64,000 bases of DNA, from positions 1 to 64,000 of the forward strand of contig DATHRK010000038.1 of assembly GCA_035465395.1 (NCBI GenBank), given 5' to 3'. The notes beneath the pieces are model-generated. The model saw nothing but the letters and a program-made list of their open reading frames with translations. It did no database searches and was not told where the DNA came from. Source of the DNA: DATHRK01 sp035465395. GTDB lineage: Bacteria > Gemmatimonadota > Gemmatimonadetes > Longimicrobiales > RSA9. This document shows positions 24,530-33,736 of this stretch, piece after piece (position 1 is the stretch's first letter; each line of letters opens with the position of its first letter). Made by a program: the position numbers and the translations under genes.

Positions 24530-26089
24530 CTATCTGCAGCGTAGGTTGGGGCCCCGCTGGTTGCAGACGATGGTCGCGTTGGCCGTGTCCTGGGCGCCGC
24601 CGTTCTCCGTCACGGTCAGCGTCACCGCGAAGTTGCCCGCCCCTCCGTACGTGTGCGACGTGCTCACGCCGCCTCCCGTGGCTCCGTCACCGAAGTCCCA
24701 GGAATAGCTCAGCGGCGCGGCGCCCGTGGACGCACCCGCGCTGAAAAAGCACGTGTCGCCGTTGCCGCAGTCGTAGTTGAAGGCGGCGACGGGACCCGAG
24801 GGGGGCGGCGGGGGCGGCGGCGTGCCACCGCTCACCACGTTCAGGGCGCCGAGCTCCTGCTCCACGTTGGCCAGCGGGCTGAAGACCATGGAGGAGCTGC
24901 CCCCGCCCCACACGATGCCCTCCAGCCGCACGTTGCTACCGCTGATCGGTGTCCACGCAGGAGACCCGCTGTCGCCGCTGCCGATGATGTTGCTACCGGA
25001 GACGATCACTTGCTCGAGCTGCGCGATGGGCGACCCGAGCACCCCTACCGTCGTGCAGGCGTTGGTAACGGTGCCGGACGTGTGGCCGGTCGTGCGACCG
25101 GTCTTGTGCACGACGGTGCCCTCGAGACCGCAGTTCCGGCTGTGCTGCGCCTGCGTGATCGTGAGCTCTCCGATGGCCTGGAACGGCGCGCCCGTCCCGA
25201 TGGGGACGTCCGCGATCTCGCCCAGGTGGAAGGCCCGCGTGCCCATCGCCCGCGCCAGCGACGCATCGCTGTAGCGGCAGCGCTTGCCGTTCGGGCACCC
25301 CGGGACGTCGCGCGAGTACGTCGGATCGGCGACCTCGACCCCCATCTGCTCGGGGTTCGTGCTCTCCAACGGCTGCCAGTAGGGCGTGTCGTCGACGCCC
25401 CCCTGCTTGGCAGTGCAGTGGGAGTTGGTCACGAAGTGCATGACCCCGTCCTTCTCGGCCGGGAACCCGAGCGTGCACAGATAGCCGGGGAAGTTGATCT
25501 GCAGGCCGCCCACGATGTAGGGCGCGGAATCACGCAAGCTGTACAGCATCCGGATGGGCTCCATGACCTCCACCCGTAGCGCCTCCGGAGGCACGCCCGC
25601 GCGGAGCGCGGTGGCCCGGACGCGCGCTGCGGCGCCCTGGTCCTCCACGCCGATCAGCACGCTGTTGCTGCTCTCGTGCAGGTCGGCCAGGACCACGCCT
25701 GCCTCGGCGAACACTTCGCGCGACGCGGCCTCGAACCAAGTCTGGAGGTCATCGTAAGCGAACCGCCCCTGCCGAACTTGCAGCTGCGCCGGTGAGTAGC
25801 CTTCCTGTGCCAGCCACGCCGACAGCGCCCGCTCGGCCGCGGGGCGAGCGTCGGTGTCGGTCAGGTAGACGGTGGGCGCGCCATCCTCGATGAAGATGCC
25901 GCCGAAAGTCGGAACCGCCCTCGCCAGCGCTGCGCGGTCGGGCGGCGATCCCTGGGCGTGCGCCGGGACGGCGGCCGCCTCCGGACCGGAGACGTCGGGC
26001 GCGACGCCGCTGTCGGCGTCCGCGCAGGCGGAGACCACGAGGGCCACCGCGACGAGCTTCGCCGCGCCGGCGATCCTGGGGTGCTGCAT
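24530..26089 (-). CDS. Trypsin-like serine peptidase lipoprotein with C-terminal PKD domain
   Basis: The 519-residue protein begins with a lipoprotein signal (VALVVSAC). A roughly 130-residue pro-region is followed by a chymotrypsin-fold domain: the catalytic His is in VTNSHCTAK, the Ser in GSGDSGSPAW, and several Cys could form disulfides. A proline-rich hinge leads to a PKD domain (SYSWDFGDGATGGG, about 430-510) that commonly binds surfaces or polysaccharide. It is probably a secreted, surface-held endopeptidase of the alpha-lytic/streptogrisin-like group. The ATG at 26089 has GGAGG at eight-base spacing. Confidence 0.85.
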   Translation of the reverse strand: MQHPRIAGAAKLVAVALVVSACADADSGVAPDVSGPEAAAVPAHAQGSPPDRAALARAVPTFGGIFIEDGAPTVYLTDTDARPAAERALSAWLAQEGYSPAQLQVRQGRFAYDDLQTWFEAASREVFAEAGVVLADLHESSNSVLIGVEDQGAAARVRATALRAGVPPEALRVEVMEPIRMLYSLRDSAPYIVGGLQINFPGYLCTLGFPAEKDGVMHFVTNSHCTAKQGGVDDTPYWQPLESTNPEQMGVEVADPTYSRDVPGCPNGKRCRYSDASLARAMGTRAFHLGEIADVPIGTGAPFQAIGELTITQAQHSRNCGLEGTVVHKTGRTTGHTSGTVTNACTTVGVLGSPIAQLEQVIVSGSNIIGSGDSGSPAWTPISGSNVRLEGIVWGGGSSSMVFSPLANVEQELGALNVVSGGTPPPPPPPSGPVAAFNYDCGNGDTCFFSAGASTGAAPLSYSWDFGDGATGGGVSTSHTYGGAGNFAVTLTVTENGGAQDTANATIVCNQRGPNLRCR

Positions 26090-26360
26090 GGCGGATTCCT
26101 CCCGAAGACGGTCTTGCCTGGCCTGCTGGGTGAGTCCGGCGCCGACAGGAGAGGGTGGCGGCTGCTTCCCGGCGTCGGGAGCCGGGTGGGCCGGTCTCAC
26201 GGGCAGTGTGTGATCGTCGTACACGCGCGTCAAGGACGACCGAAGAGATCGCCGCGTCACCCGCTTCCCTTCGCTAGCGTCTCCGGAGGCCAGCGCGGAC
26301 CGCCTGTCCACCGCGCAATTCGGCTCGCATTATCAGCGCTGACGGGTTCGCACCGAACGC
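26090..26360. other. Intergenic region upstream of the serine peptidase gene
   Basis: These 271 bases hold no recognisable gene. On the minus strand TTGACG is followed after 17 bases by CACACT, a weak candidate promoter for the peptidase. No terminator-like hairpin with a T-tract is evident. Confidence 0.4.
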
Positions 26361-28310
26361 CTACCAGGCGATGCCCCAATCCTCACCGTTGTCGCTCGCG
26401 GCGCCCCAGAAGGTGCCGTGCTCGCGGTCGAAGCGAATGGCCATCATCGGTCCCGACGTGCGCTCCCCGAAGTCGATGCGGTAGCCGCGACGCCGCAGAT
26501 CCTCCACCACCCAGGGAGGCGTGGCCTCGTTCAGCGTGAGGCCGCCGGCGAGGCGCTCATGATCGCCGAACGAGTTGTGGAGCTGGGCCGTGTGGAAGTT
26601 GGCGGCCTCCGCGGCTTCGTTCACCTCCATGCCGAACTCGACCACGTTGAGGAAGAACTGCAGGCTGTTCTGGTCCTGGAAGTCGCCGCCTTGGATGGAA
26701 AAGGAAAGGAACGGCTCGCCGTCCTTCAACGCCATGCTCGGCGTCAGCGTCACCCGGGGGCGCTTGCGCGGAGCGATCACGTTGTAGGGATTCTCCACGT
26801 CTTCGACCACGAAGCTCTGCGCACGCTGGCTCATGCCGATGCCCGTGCGGCCGGCTACGACCGCCGGAATCCAACCGCCCGAGGGCGTGACCGATACGAC
26901 CCATCCCGCGCTGTCCGCCGCCTGAATGGCCGTCGTGCCCGTGCTTGCGGCTTCCCGCCACGCGGCGAGAGCGAGCGCGTCGGCGGCGCTCTGCGCCGTG
27001 CCAGCCCGTACGGGGCGAAGCGCAGGGGGTGCGTCGCCGACCGCCTGCGCCGCCGTCGCGGGAGCGGCCAGCGTGTCGAGGTCGAGGGGCCATTCCGCGA
27101 GGAGATCCAGGAAGGGGTTGTCGCCGTCCTGGAAGCGGTAGGGATCGCCGGGCCGAACGCGCGGATCGTTGCGCTCCGCGTCGAAGTCCTCCATGCGGCT
27201 CCGCGCGTACTCCTTGGAAAGCAGGCCTTCCAGCGGCTCGGCCGGTTCCGTGTACGGGTCCCCGTAGTAGAAGTCGCGGTCCGCATAGGCGCGGTTCATG
27301 ATCTGGTAGATCGCGTGGACGTAGTTCGCGCTGTTGTAGCCCATCCCGGCCACGTCCAGCGTTTCCGCCATATTGAGCATCTGCAGCAACACGGGGCCCT
27401 GGGTCCACGTGGTCAGCTTGTAGACGTCGATGCCCTTGTAGCTGGTGCGCACGGGCTCTTCGATTTCCACCCGCCAGGTCGCGAGGTCCTCGACGGTCAT
27501 CGGAGATCCCGCCTCGTTCGCCCCGCGCACGAAGTCCTCGGCGATGTCGCCCCGATAGAATCGGTCGTACGCCGCCATGATCGCGGCCTCGCGGCCGGCG
27601 CCCGTCTCGAGGGCCTCGGCCTCCGCCTCGACCAGCTTGCGCAGGGTCCTTGCGAGGTCCGGTTGGCGGAAAATCTGCCCGGCCTCCGGCGGCGCGGGCT
27701 CCCCGTCGACCTCGTTGGGATAGAACACGGCCATGGAGGAAGGCCACTGCTCGATCTCGTCGCGGAAGCGGCGGATCGACGACACTGCCTGCGCCTCGAT
27801 CGGGTAGCCGTCCGCCATGCGGATGGCCGGAGCCAGCACCTCCGCCAGCGAGAGTCGTCCATACTCGGCCAGCATCACCATCAGCGCGCCGGGCGTCCCC
27901 GGGGTCACCGCGGCGAGGGGACCGTACTGCGGCGGGTGCCGGTGGCCCCGGCTGCGGAAGTACTCCGGCGTGGCCCCCGAGGGCGCGACGCCGAGTCCGT
28001 TGATGCCCACGACCTCGCCGGAGCGCGGATCGAAGATCAGCGCCTGCGTCTCGCCGCCCCAGGAGAGGACGTCCCACATCGTCGAGGTGGCCGCCAGCAT
28101 CGCGCACGCCGCGTCCACCGCGTTGCCCCCGGCCTGAAAGATCATCGCTCCGGCGGTGGCGGCCAGCGGCTTGCCGGTGATGGCGATCCACTCCTGGCCG
28201 TGCAGTACCGGGCGGTTCGGGCGGCCCTGCGCTCCGCTCGGCGTCGGTGCGGCCGACGCGGCGAGGAGCAACAGCGCGAGGTAGGGGGACTTCGGCCGTG
28301 CGGCGCTCAT
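26361..28310 (-). CDS. Gamma-glutamyltransferase-family Ntn hydrolase, exported
   Basis: The 649-residue protein has a signal peptide (LALLLLAASAAPTPSGAQ) and the GGT fold: GKPLAATAGAMIFQAGGNAVDAA near the N-terminus and TLTPSMALKDGEPFLSFS late in the chain. The autocatalytic nucleophile is expected at the Thr pair in STGTTAIQAAD near residue 458. Classical enzymes read GTTHFSVVD, so the His is replaced by Ala. It would process to two subunits and hydrolyse or transfer gamma-glutamyl or related acyl groups in the periplasm. The ATG at 28310 has GGAG at seven-base spacing. Confidence 0.88.
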   Translation of the reverse strand: MSAARPKSPYLALLLLAASAAPTPSGAQGRPNRPVLHGQEWIAITGKPLAATAGAMIFQAGGNAVDAACAMLAATSTMWDVLSWGGETQALIFDPRSGEVVGINGLGVAPSGATPEYFRSRGHRHPPQYGPLAAVTPGTPGALMVMLAEYGRLSLAEVLAPAIRMADGYPIEAQAVSSIRRFRDEIEQWPSSMAVFYPNEVDGEPAPPEAGQIFRQPDLARTLRKLVEAEAEALETGAGREAAIMAAYDRFYRGDIAEDFVRGANEAGSPMTVEDLATWRVEIEEPVRTSYKGIDVYKLTTWTQGPVLLQMLNMAETLDVAGMGYNSANYVHAIYQIMNRAYADRDFYYGDPYTEPAEPLEGLLSKEYARSRMEDFDAERNDPRVRPGDPYRFQDGDNPFLDLLAEWPLDLDTLAAPATAAQAVGDAPPALRPVRAGTAQSAADALALAAWREAASTGTTAIQAADSAGWVVSVTPSGGWIPAVVAGRTGIGMSQRAQSFVVEDVENPYNVIAPRKRPRVTLTPSMALKDGEPFLSFSIQGGDFQDQNSLQFFLNVVEFGMEVNEAAEAANFHTAQLHNSFGDHERLAGGLTLNEATPPWVVEDLRRRGYRIDFGERTSGPMMAIRFDREHGTFWGAASDNGEDWGIAW

Positions 28311-28395
28311 GTCGATTCTCCCGGGGACGGTTCCCAGGGATGATAGAGCGCCGCCCGCGGGACCGCGACTGCCGGCCCCCGGTGACGCGCGACCC

Positions 28396-29775
28396 TCAGT
28401 CGAGCGCGGACATCGCGCTCCAGCCCTCCACCCCGCCCGGCCCGCGGACCAGCGCCTGATCACCGAAGACGCCGAGAATGACGCCGTCCGCCTCGGCGGC
28501 GGGTGTCGCGATCACCGGCGCTTGAGGATGCGGTGCCGCGCGCAATGCGCGGCCCTCCAGGGTCATGGTGCCCAACGGCTCGATCGCGCGCTCGAGATCC
28601 CTCGCCCGCAGGTAGCCCACGTGGCCGTCGGGCAGCGCCACGCGGTAGCGGTCGGCCACCGCCGCCAACACACGCACGATCGTGCGCTCCGGGATGGTCG
28701 CCTGTGAGGGTCCCTCTCCCGACGCCCCGCTCGCTTCTGCGTCCGGACCCGCCGCCCGCGGGCGCGTCGGGCGTTCCACCGACGCCCCCGCTACGGCGAT
28801 GCGCATCCGCGTCCCGAGCGCCGAGGTGTCCGCGGACACCTCGGTCACCTCGGGCTCCCAGGCGCGCAGCCACGGGTCCGGGTCCGTCGGCCCCTCGCCC
28901 CTGCGGTAGATGCCGAAGTGCAGGTGCGGCGGCGTCGTGCGGGCGTTGCCGCTGTTGCCGACGAATCCGAGCGTGTCGCCGACCTCCACCCACTGACCCG
29001 ACGCCACGGCCTGCCTGTCCAGATGGGCGTAGTAAAGGGACATTGACCGCGCCTCGTCGCGCAGCCACACGACCCGTCCCCCGCGGGGCGTCTCGCGAAC
29101 GCGGGACACGCGACCCGCGGCAGCGGCCAACGTCGGCGTGCCGCGCGGCGCGAAGATGTCCACGCCGTGGTGATCGCGGGCTCCGGCGTCGCGCGGATCC
29201 CCGAAGATCGATTGCACGTCGTTCCACGCCCGACCGTCCACCGGGAAGGCGAGCGCCGGCTCGGAGCGCACCTCGACGGTGATGGAGCCGGACCGCAGCA
29301 GCTCGGGCTGGACGCGGAGGACGAAGTCGCGATCGCGGCGCGGTTCCCACGAGAAGCTCGCCGCGGTGGAATCGAGGGTCGCGACCAATCGCGGGGAGTC
29401 GGCGGAGTCGGGAGACAAGCGGTAGAGGTCGGCGTACACACGCGCGCGGGCGATGCCGGCGACGGTAAGGGTGGCCGTGATGCGACGGCCGCGCTGCCCG
29501 CGGAACCGGTAACCCAGGGCCACCGCGGAGTCGGCCGGGAAGTACGCCGTCTCGCGGTGCGGCAGATCGATCGCGATGGGAGCCCGCAGGGCCCTGTCAC
29601 CGGCGTCCACCCAGTCCCGACCCAGCGCGGTCTCGGCGAGACCGAAATGCTCCAGAGACGCACGGTACTGCTCGCGCGGGGACTCCAGTCGCGGGGGCAG
29701 GACCAGGTCGGTCGCCGCCTCGCAGGAGGCCAGCAGGCACACCGCTACCAAGACCTTCGCCGACGCGATTCTCAT
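28396..29775 (-). CDS. M23-family metallopeptidase lipoprotein with SH3-like domain
   Basis: The 459-residue lipoprotein (VCLLASC lipobox) has a beta-rich N-terminal region, then an M23/LytM domain at about 190-310 with DHHGVDIF (HxxxD) and PPHLHFGIYR (HxH), the zinc ligands of peptidoglycan endopeptidases. The C-terminal 120 residues contain SH3b-like segments (YRVALPDGHVGYLRARDLE). It probably cleaves peptidoglycan cross-bridges or activates amidases during envelope remodelling. It lies just upstream of the gamma-glutamyltransferase gene on the same strand with a gap of about 85 bases. Confidence 0.92.
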   Translation of the reverse strand: MRIASAKVLVAVCLLASCEAATDLVLPPRLESPREQYRASLEHFGLAETALGRDWVDAGDRALRAPIAIDLPHRETAYFPADSAVALGYRFRGQRGRRITATLTVAGIARARVYADLYRLSPDSADSPRLVATLDSTAASFSWEPRRDRDFVLRVQPELLRSGSITVEVRSEPALAFPVDGRAWNDVQSIFGDPRDAGARDHHGVDIFAPRGTPTLAAAAGRVSRVRETPRGGRVVWLRDEARSMSLYYAHLDRQAVASGQWVEVGDTLGFVGNSGNARTTPPHLHFGIYRRGEGPTDPDPWLRAWEPEVTEVSADTSALGTRMRIAVAGASVERPTRPRAAGPDAEASGASGEGPSQATIPERTIVRVLAAVADRYRVALPDGHVGYLRARDLERAIEPLGTMTLEGRALRAAPHPQAPVIATPAAEADGVILGVFGDQALVRGPGGVEGWSAMSALD

Positions 29776-29902
29776 GGCAGGAGTATAGACGGGCGCGGCG
29801 GTCAGGTTCCGGCCGTTCGTGTCAGGATTTGTCGAAGCCGCTGCGGGCGTTCGGCGGGCCGCCCGAGCGGTGCGAAGCCGGAAACGGCCGGTCCGGAGCG
29901 AT

Positions 29903-30739
29903 TCAGAGCGCGCTGGGCGAGCCGACGAGGTCGTAATCCACCAGCTCCCGGCGGCCGGACAGCCGGTCGATCACGGTGCGACACTGCTCCTCGACCGCGG
30001 CGAGGAACGCCGCGCGCGGGATCCGGGACAGCACGTCGTGCTTGGTGGGCGCCTTGTGGACATGATGCTTGGCCCGACGGACCTTTGCCGCGTCGGCGCC
30101 CGCGAACTCGGCGATCCGGTCGACGCTTCCGCTCAAACGGTGTGTGGGCACCACGAGAAGGCGCTGCGAGGGGACCGCGTCGAGTACCGCCGTGTTGTGC
30201 CGGGCCCAGTAGGACAGGTACGCGCGTAGGGGATACTCGTCGAGCTCCTCCAGCACCGGCTGGTGAGGGTCACCGTGTCCGCCGAAGTACAGATCTCGCA
30301 GGTCCGTGCGCGGGTGTGGCACGTTCAGGTGCTGATCCAGGACCGAATTCAACCACGAGTGGCAGTCCCGGACGGTGAGAAGGAAGCGCGCCTGCGGGAA
30401 CTCTTCGACGAGGGGTCCGGCGAACCAGGCGAGCGGGTGTGCGGCCTCGCACTCCAGCCACAAGTGCGAATCTCGTTTCCGTAGCCAGACGCGGGCGGCT
30501 TCGTCGGTCAGCCTACCGGCGAAACGGTCCTCGAGGCGAGCCAGGAACTCCGCGTAATGGGCCTCGTGCGCGCTCCGGTAGGCGCCGGCGAACATCGCCG
30601 CAACGGACTTGGTGCCGGTCTTCGGTGCGCCGACGCAGTACAGCTGGAACGCTCGGGGCTGGGCGAACCGGCGCACGAGGCGACTGGCCCGCGGGCGTGT
30701 CTCCAGGAAGTCCGCGAGGATCTGTTTGAGGTCGATCAT
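29903..30739 (-). CDS. Sulfotransferase family protein
   Basis: The 278-residue protein has the PAPS 5'-phosphosulfate loop GAPKTGTKSVAAMF at about 36-49 and a later FLLTVRDCHSWLNSV, where Arg and Ser contact the 3'-phosphate in this superfamily. It would transfer sulfate from PAPS to a hydroxyl or amine of an unknown acceptor. The ATG at 30739 places the P-loop at the usual distance, but no ribosome binding site is obvious. It is the last protein gene before the 1.5-kb non-coding block and is read in the same direction as the two RNA candidates. Confidence 0.85.
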   Translation of the reverse strand: MIDLKQILADFLETRPRASRLVRRFAQPRAFQLYCVGAPKTGTKSVAAMFAGAYRSAHEAHYAEFLARLEDRFAGRLTDEAARVWLRKRDSHLWLECEAAHPLAWFAGPLVEEFPQARFLLTVRDCHSWLNSVLDQHLNVPHPRTDLRDLYFGGHGDPHQPVLEELDEYPLRAYLSYWARHNTAVLDAVPSQRLLVVPTHRLSGSVDRIAEFAGADAAKVRRAKHHVHKAPTKHDVLSRIPRAAFLAAVEEQCRTVIDRLSGRRELVDYDLVGSPSAL

Positions 30740-30778
30740 GACCGTCGCATCAGCATGTATCGGACCCAGGGGGATGCA

Positions 30779-30816
30779 AGAACCCCCGCTGGCGGACGAA
30801 TCCACCACCGGGGGCT
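30779..30816 (-). terminator. Intrinsic terminator of RNA copy 1
   Basis: On the minus strand CCCCCG (30814-30809) pairs with CGGGGG (30788-30783). An inner stem TGGTGGA/TCCGCCA is capped by a TTCG tetraloop, and TTCTT follows. The full stem has a single mismatch. Confidence 0.85.
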
Positions 30817-31073
30817 CGAGACACTGGCGAGGTGCGAGTTCCGCTCTCGGGTTCGGAGCGCATCCTCGGATGCGCGCGACGCTCGCTCTCTGATCCCGGG
30901 CCGGGCGGTCTCCGACTCGGGGCGCCCTCGATCGTAAGGGCTTCGGCTGCGGCCAGTGACCTCGCAGCCGGCTCGCGTGGGGCCGAACGTCCCTCGCGAG
31001 CTACCGCCGTGAAAGCGTCCCTTCCAGACGGTCGCGCTTGAGCGATCCTACAACCGCTGAACCACTCTCGCTT
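30779..31073 (-). ncRNA. Candidate structured non-coding RNA, copy 1 (about 295 nt)
   Basis: No reading frame is conserved with copy 2, but the structure is. Minus-strand hairpins, in order, are: H1 at 31007-31031; H2 at 30971-31001 with loop sequence GTTCGGC; H3 at 30944-30970, eight pairs with loop AGGTCACTGGC; H4 at 30924-30941 with loop TACGATCG; and H5 at 30894-30922 with loop AGACCGC. H2-H5 loops are identical in both copies while stems differ by paired changes. The predicted start is near 31073 from its own sigma70 promoter, and it ends at an intrinsic terminator. It does not resemble RNase P RNA, tmRNA, SRP RNA or E. coli 6S RNA by eye. Confidence 0.75.
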
Positions 31074-31079
31074 GACCCC

Positions 31080-31108
31080 ATGATAGGCGATGGCCAGGCG
31101 TAAGTCAA
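31080..31108 (-). promoter_or_regulatory. Sigma70 promoter of RNA copy 1
   Basis: On the minus strand TTGACT (31108-31103) and TATCAT (31085-31080) are separated by exactly 17 bases. The next 7 bases lead to a start near 31073. Confidence 0.75.
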
Positions 31109-31320
31109 GCGCTGCAAGATTCTTCTATAACGTTGTCTGACATAGATTTAGCTAGTAGCGGCGTGCGCGTGACTGCGGGCCGTGTCTTTCCACACCGCAA
31201 GCCGTTCCGGGGCGGTCGGTTATCGTATTGTAACGATCCTCTCAACAGCCCTCTGCGGCGTTTCTCACATGTCTTTCCACACCCCGCGAGCGGTTTTCCA
31301 AACCCGGCTGTGTACAACTT

Positions 31321-31584
31321 CGGTCCGGAGCGGCACCAGGCTCGAACGCATACCGAGGGTGCGACAGGCGCGTGCCGGAGCCCCGGAAGTTGGCGGCGGG
31401 CGGAGGAGGTCAGGGCCTCGAGACGAGGCCGGAGCACCTGGGTGCGAAGAAGGGAACCGCGGCAGAAGGTCGGGGCCCCTCGAGCCAGGACAGGAGGGCC
31501 GCCATCGAGGCGCGGCCAGGCCGATCGGCGGGGACGGAAAGCCGGCCCGAGCCGACGACCCCTGCGGATCGGGTAGGCAGATGA
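31321..31584. other. Spacer between the two RNA units
   Basis: These roughly 260 GC-rich bases are not repeated in the other unit and contain no convincing gene; the open frames here have no ribosome binding sites or recognisable products. Confidence 0.5.
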
Positions 31585-31625
31585 CAAGAGCCCCCGGTTT
31601 CGGACGAGTCCGTCCCCGGGGGCTC
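31585..31625 (-). terminator. Intrinsic terminator of RNA copy 2
   Basis: On the minus strand GAGCCCCCGG (31625-31616) pairs perfectly with CCGGGGGCTC (31597-31588) around an inner GGACG/CGTCC stem, followed by TTGTC. Confidence 0.85.
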
Positions 31626-31884
31626 AAGTCACTGACAGGAAGCTGATTCGCTTGTGGTTCGGTTGGTCACGCCCGAAGGCGGACACGAACCCTCTTCCTG
31701 CGTTCCCGACGTCGAGCGGTCTTCGACATCCGGGCGCTCCCGATCGTAGGAGCTTTCGACTGCGGCCAGTGACCTCGCAGTCGGCTCACCGAAGCCGAAC
31801 TCTCGGCAAGCTGCCGACCGTGGAAGCGTCCTTCCAGGCGGCATCCCTCAAGTGACTCAGTTGACCGCTTGAATCCTTGAGTGT
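31585..31884 (-). ncRNA. Candidate structured non-coding RNA, copy 2 (about 300 nt)
   Basis: This is a paralogue of the RNA about 811 bp away. Hairpins are H1 at 31818-31841, H2 at 31784-31811, H3 at 31757-31783, H4 at 31736-31753 and H5 at 31705-31733. Compared with copy 1, H4 changes from GCCCT/AGGGC to GCTCC/GGAGC (two compensatory pairs), H3 has G-C replaced by A-U, and H5 has at least four compensated pairs, all with unchanged loops. A further 3' stem CAGGAAG/CTTCCTG encloses a TTCG-capped hairpin. It has its own promoter and terminator, so it is expected to be an independent transcript rather than a leader. Confidence 0.77.
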
Positions 31885-31890
31885 GCTTCA

Positions 31891-31919
31891 ATTCTAAAGG
31901 GATGGGCGGACTCGGTCAA
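31891..31919 (-). promoter_or_regulatory. Sigma70 promoter of RNA copy 2
   Basis: On the minus strand TTGACC (31919-31914) and TAGAAT (31896-31891) are separated by exactly 17 bases. Both hexamers are one base from consensus. The predicted start is near 31884. Confidence 0.82.
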
Positions 31920-32224
31920 GCATCCTGCCATTTCTATAAGCGGTTGCCATACAAAGAGTTAGCGATTCATTGGGTCTTCGTTCGATGGCGTACCGAGTCT
32001 CCACACCGCAAGCGCTTGTCTCGCCTGGAATTGCGGAATTGTAACAAGATGGTCCACACGATTATCGGCAGGTTTTCCGGGGGTTCTCCACCGGCCCGCG
32101 GCACTTGCCCACACTCCGTTGTGGAGAAACCCTGTCCCGGAGCCCGCTCCACACCTTGCCGGGGACGCGCTGTCGATGCGTCCGGTGGCTTGCCGGACGG
32201 AGGCCTGCGTCGGAGGTTCGAGGC

Positions 32225-32674
32225 ATGCCTGGCAAGATCTTCACGGTGGCGGAAGCGAACGCGCTCCTGCCACGGGCGCGGGCCACCATGGGCCGCGTAC
32301 GCGCCGCGGGCGCCGCGGCCCGGCGCCGGGCCGACCGGATCGCCGTCCTCGGGGTGCTTTGGGGCGCGCGCGTGCGTGATCCATCGCATACCGATCACGC
32401 GGAGTACCGACGGCACGGCGAAGCGCTCGCCCGTATACGCAGGCGTGTGGAAGCGCTCGTCGCCCGGGAGATCACCGCGCGCGGGATCCGCTTCCCGCCG
32501 GGTGGGATCGAACACGGCCTGTTGGACTTTCCGAGCAGCCTGGACGGGAGGCCCATCTACCTTTGCTGGCAGGACGGCGAGGACGAGGTCGAGTTCTGGC
32601 ACGACACCCACGCCGGCTTTGCCGGGCGTCGCCCGATCACCGCCGAGCAGGCCGGCCGTATGGGCCGCGGGTAG
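32225..32674 (+). CDS. DUF2203-family protein
   Basis: The 149-residue protein starts KIFTVAEANALLPRA and has a helical, Arg-rich N-terminal half. The C-terminal half carries the family hallmark GLLDFPSSLDGRPIYLCWQD, then EFWHDTHAGFAGRRPI. DUF2203 proteins are widespread and uncharacterised; the conserved Trp/His-rich C-terminus suggests ligand or metal binding, which is not proven. The ATG at 32225 has GGAGG at eight-base spacing. The gene is read away from the RNA block and stands alone. Confidence 0.88.
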   Translation: MPGKIFTVAEANALLPRARATMGRVRAAGAAARRRADRIAVLGVLWGARVRDPSHTDHAEYRRHGEALARIRRRVEALVAREITARGIRFPPGGIEHGLLDFPSSLDGRPIYLCWQDGEDEVEFWHDTHAGFAGRRPITAEQAGRMGRG

Positions 32675-32740
32675 CATGGGCGGACGCCGCAGGCTCGCGG
32701 CGTACCTCCGACCCGGCGTCGCGTCCGGGTCGCCGCCCGG

Positions 32741-33610
<870 letters not shown>

Positions 33611-33736
33611 TCTCTCGCTTTCCTCTTCAGCCTCTACGGAGTCGGCGAAGCCGCGTCGCGGGGGGCGCGACCGCTACGGTCAGGCAAACCTAACGGATCG
33701 GTGGGATCGCGACCTACACCGAGCCTTTCGCCGAGG

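Larger units (their letters stand above)
30775..31320. repeat. Tandem unit 1 of a duplicated RNA-gene region (period about 811 bp)
   Basis: Landmarks recur at 808-813 bp in the second unit: the terminator (30783 and 31591), the GCCAGTGACCT hairpin loop (30952 and 31765), CCACACCGCAAG (31190 and 32001) and ATTGTAAC (31227 and 32038). The copies are clearly diverged, so the duplication is old and the retained parts are probably under selection. Confidence 0.8.
31186..32128. other. Cluster of DnaA-box-like 9-mers upstream of both RNA copies
   Basis: Near matches to TTWTNCACA or TTGTCCACA occur at 31186-31194 and 31273-31281 (both CTTTCCACA), 31309-31317 (TTGTACACA on the minus strand), 31997-32005 (GTCTCCACA), 32050-32058 (TGGTCCACA), 32105-32113 (TTGCCCACA) and 32120-32128 (TTCTCCACA on the minus strand). 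They lie in comparatively AT-rich stretches. They could be DnaA sites, sites for another regulator of the RNA genes, or part of an origin. No dnaA, gyrB or parAB gene is in the window. Confidence 0.4.
31585..32130. repeat. Tandem unit 2 of the duplicated RNA-gene region
   Basis: This is the second diverged copy of the roughly 545-bp unit, holding the RNA, its promoter and an upstream block with CCACACCGCAAG and ATTGTAAC at the same relative positions as in unit 1. Confidence 0.8.

Noticed and set aside
31133..31646. Several overlapping open frames of 70-160 codons in the RNA block
   Set aside because: None has a ribosome binding site or conserved translation between the tandem copies; substitutions follow RNA pairing, not codons.
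31186..32128. Firm call of a chromosomal replication origin
   Set aside because: The 9-mers are imperfect, no dnaA, gyrB, rpmH or parAB is nearby, and gene strand bias does not switch here. It is kept only as a motif cluster.
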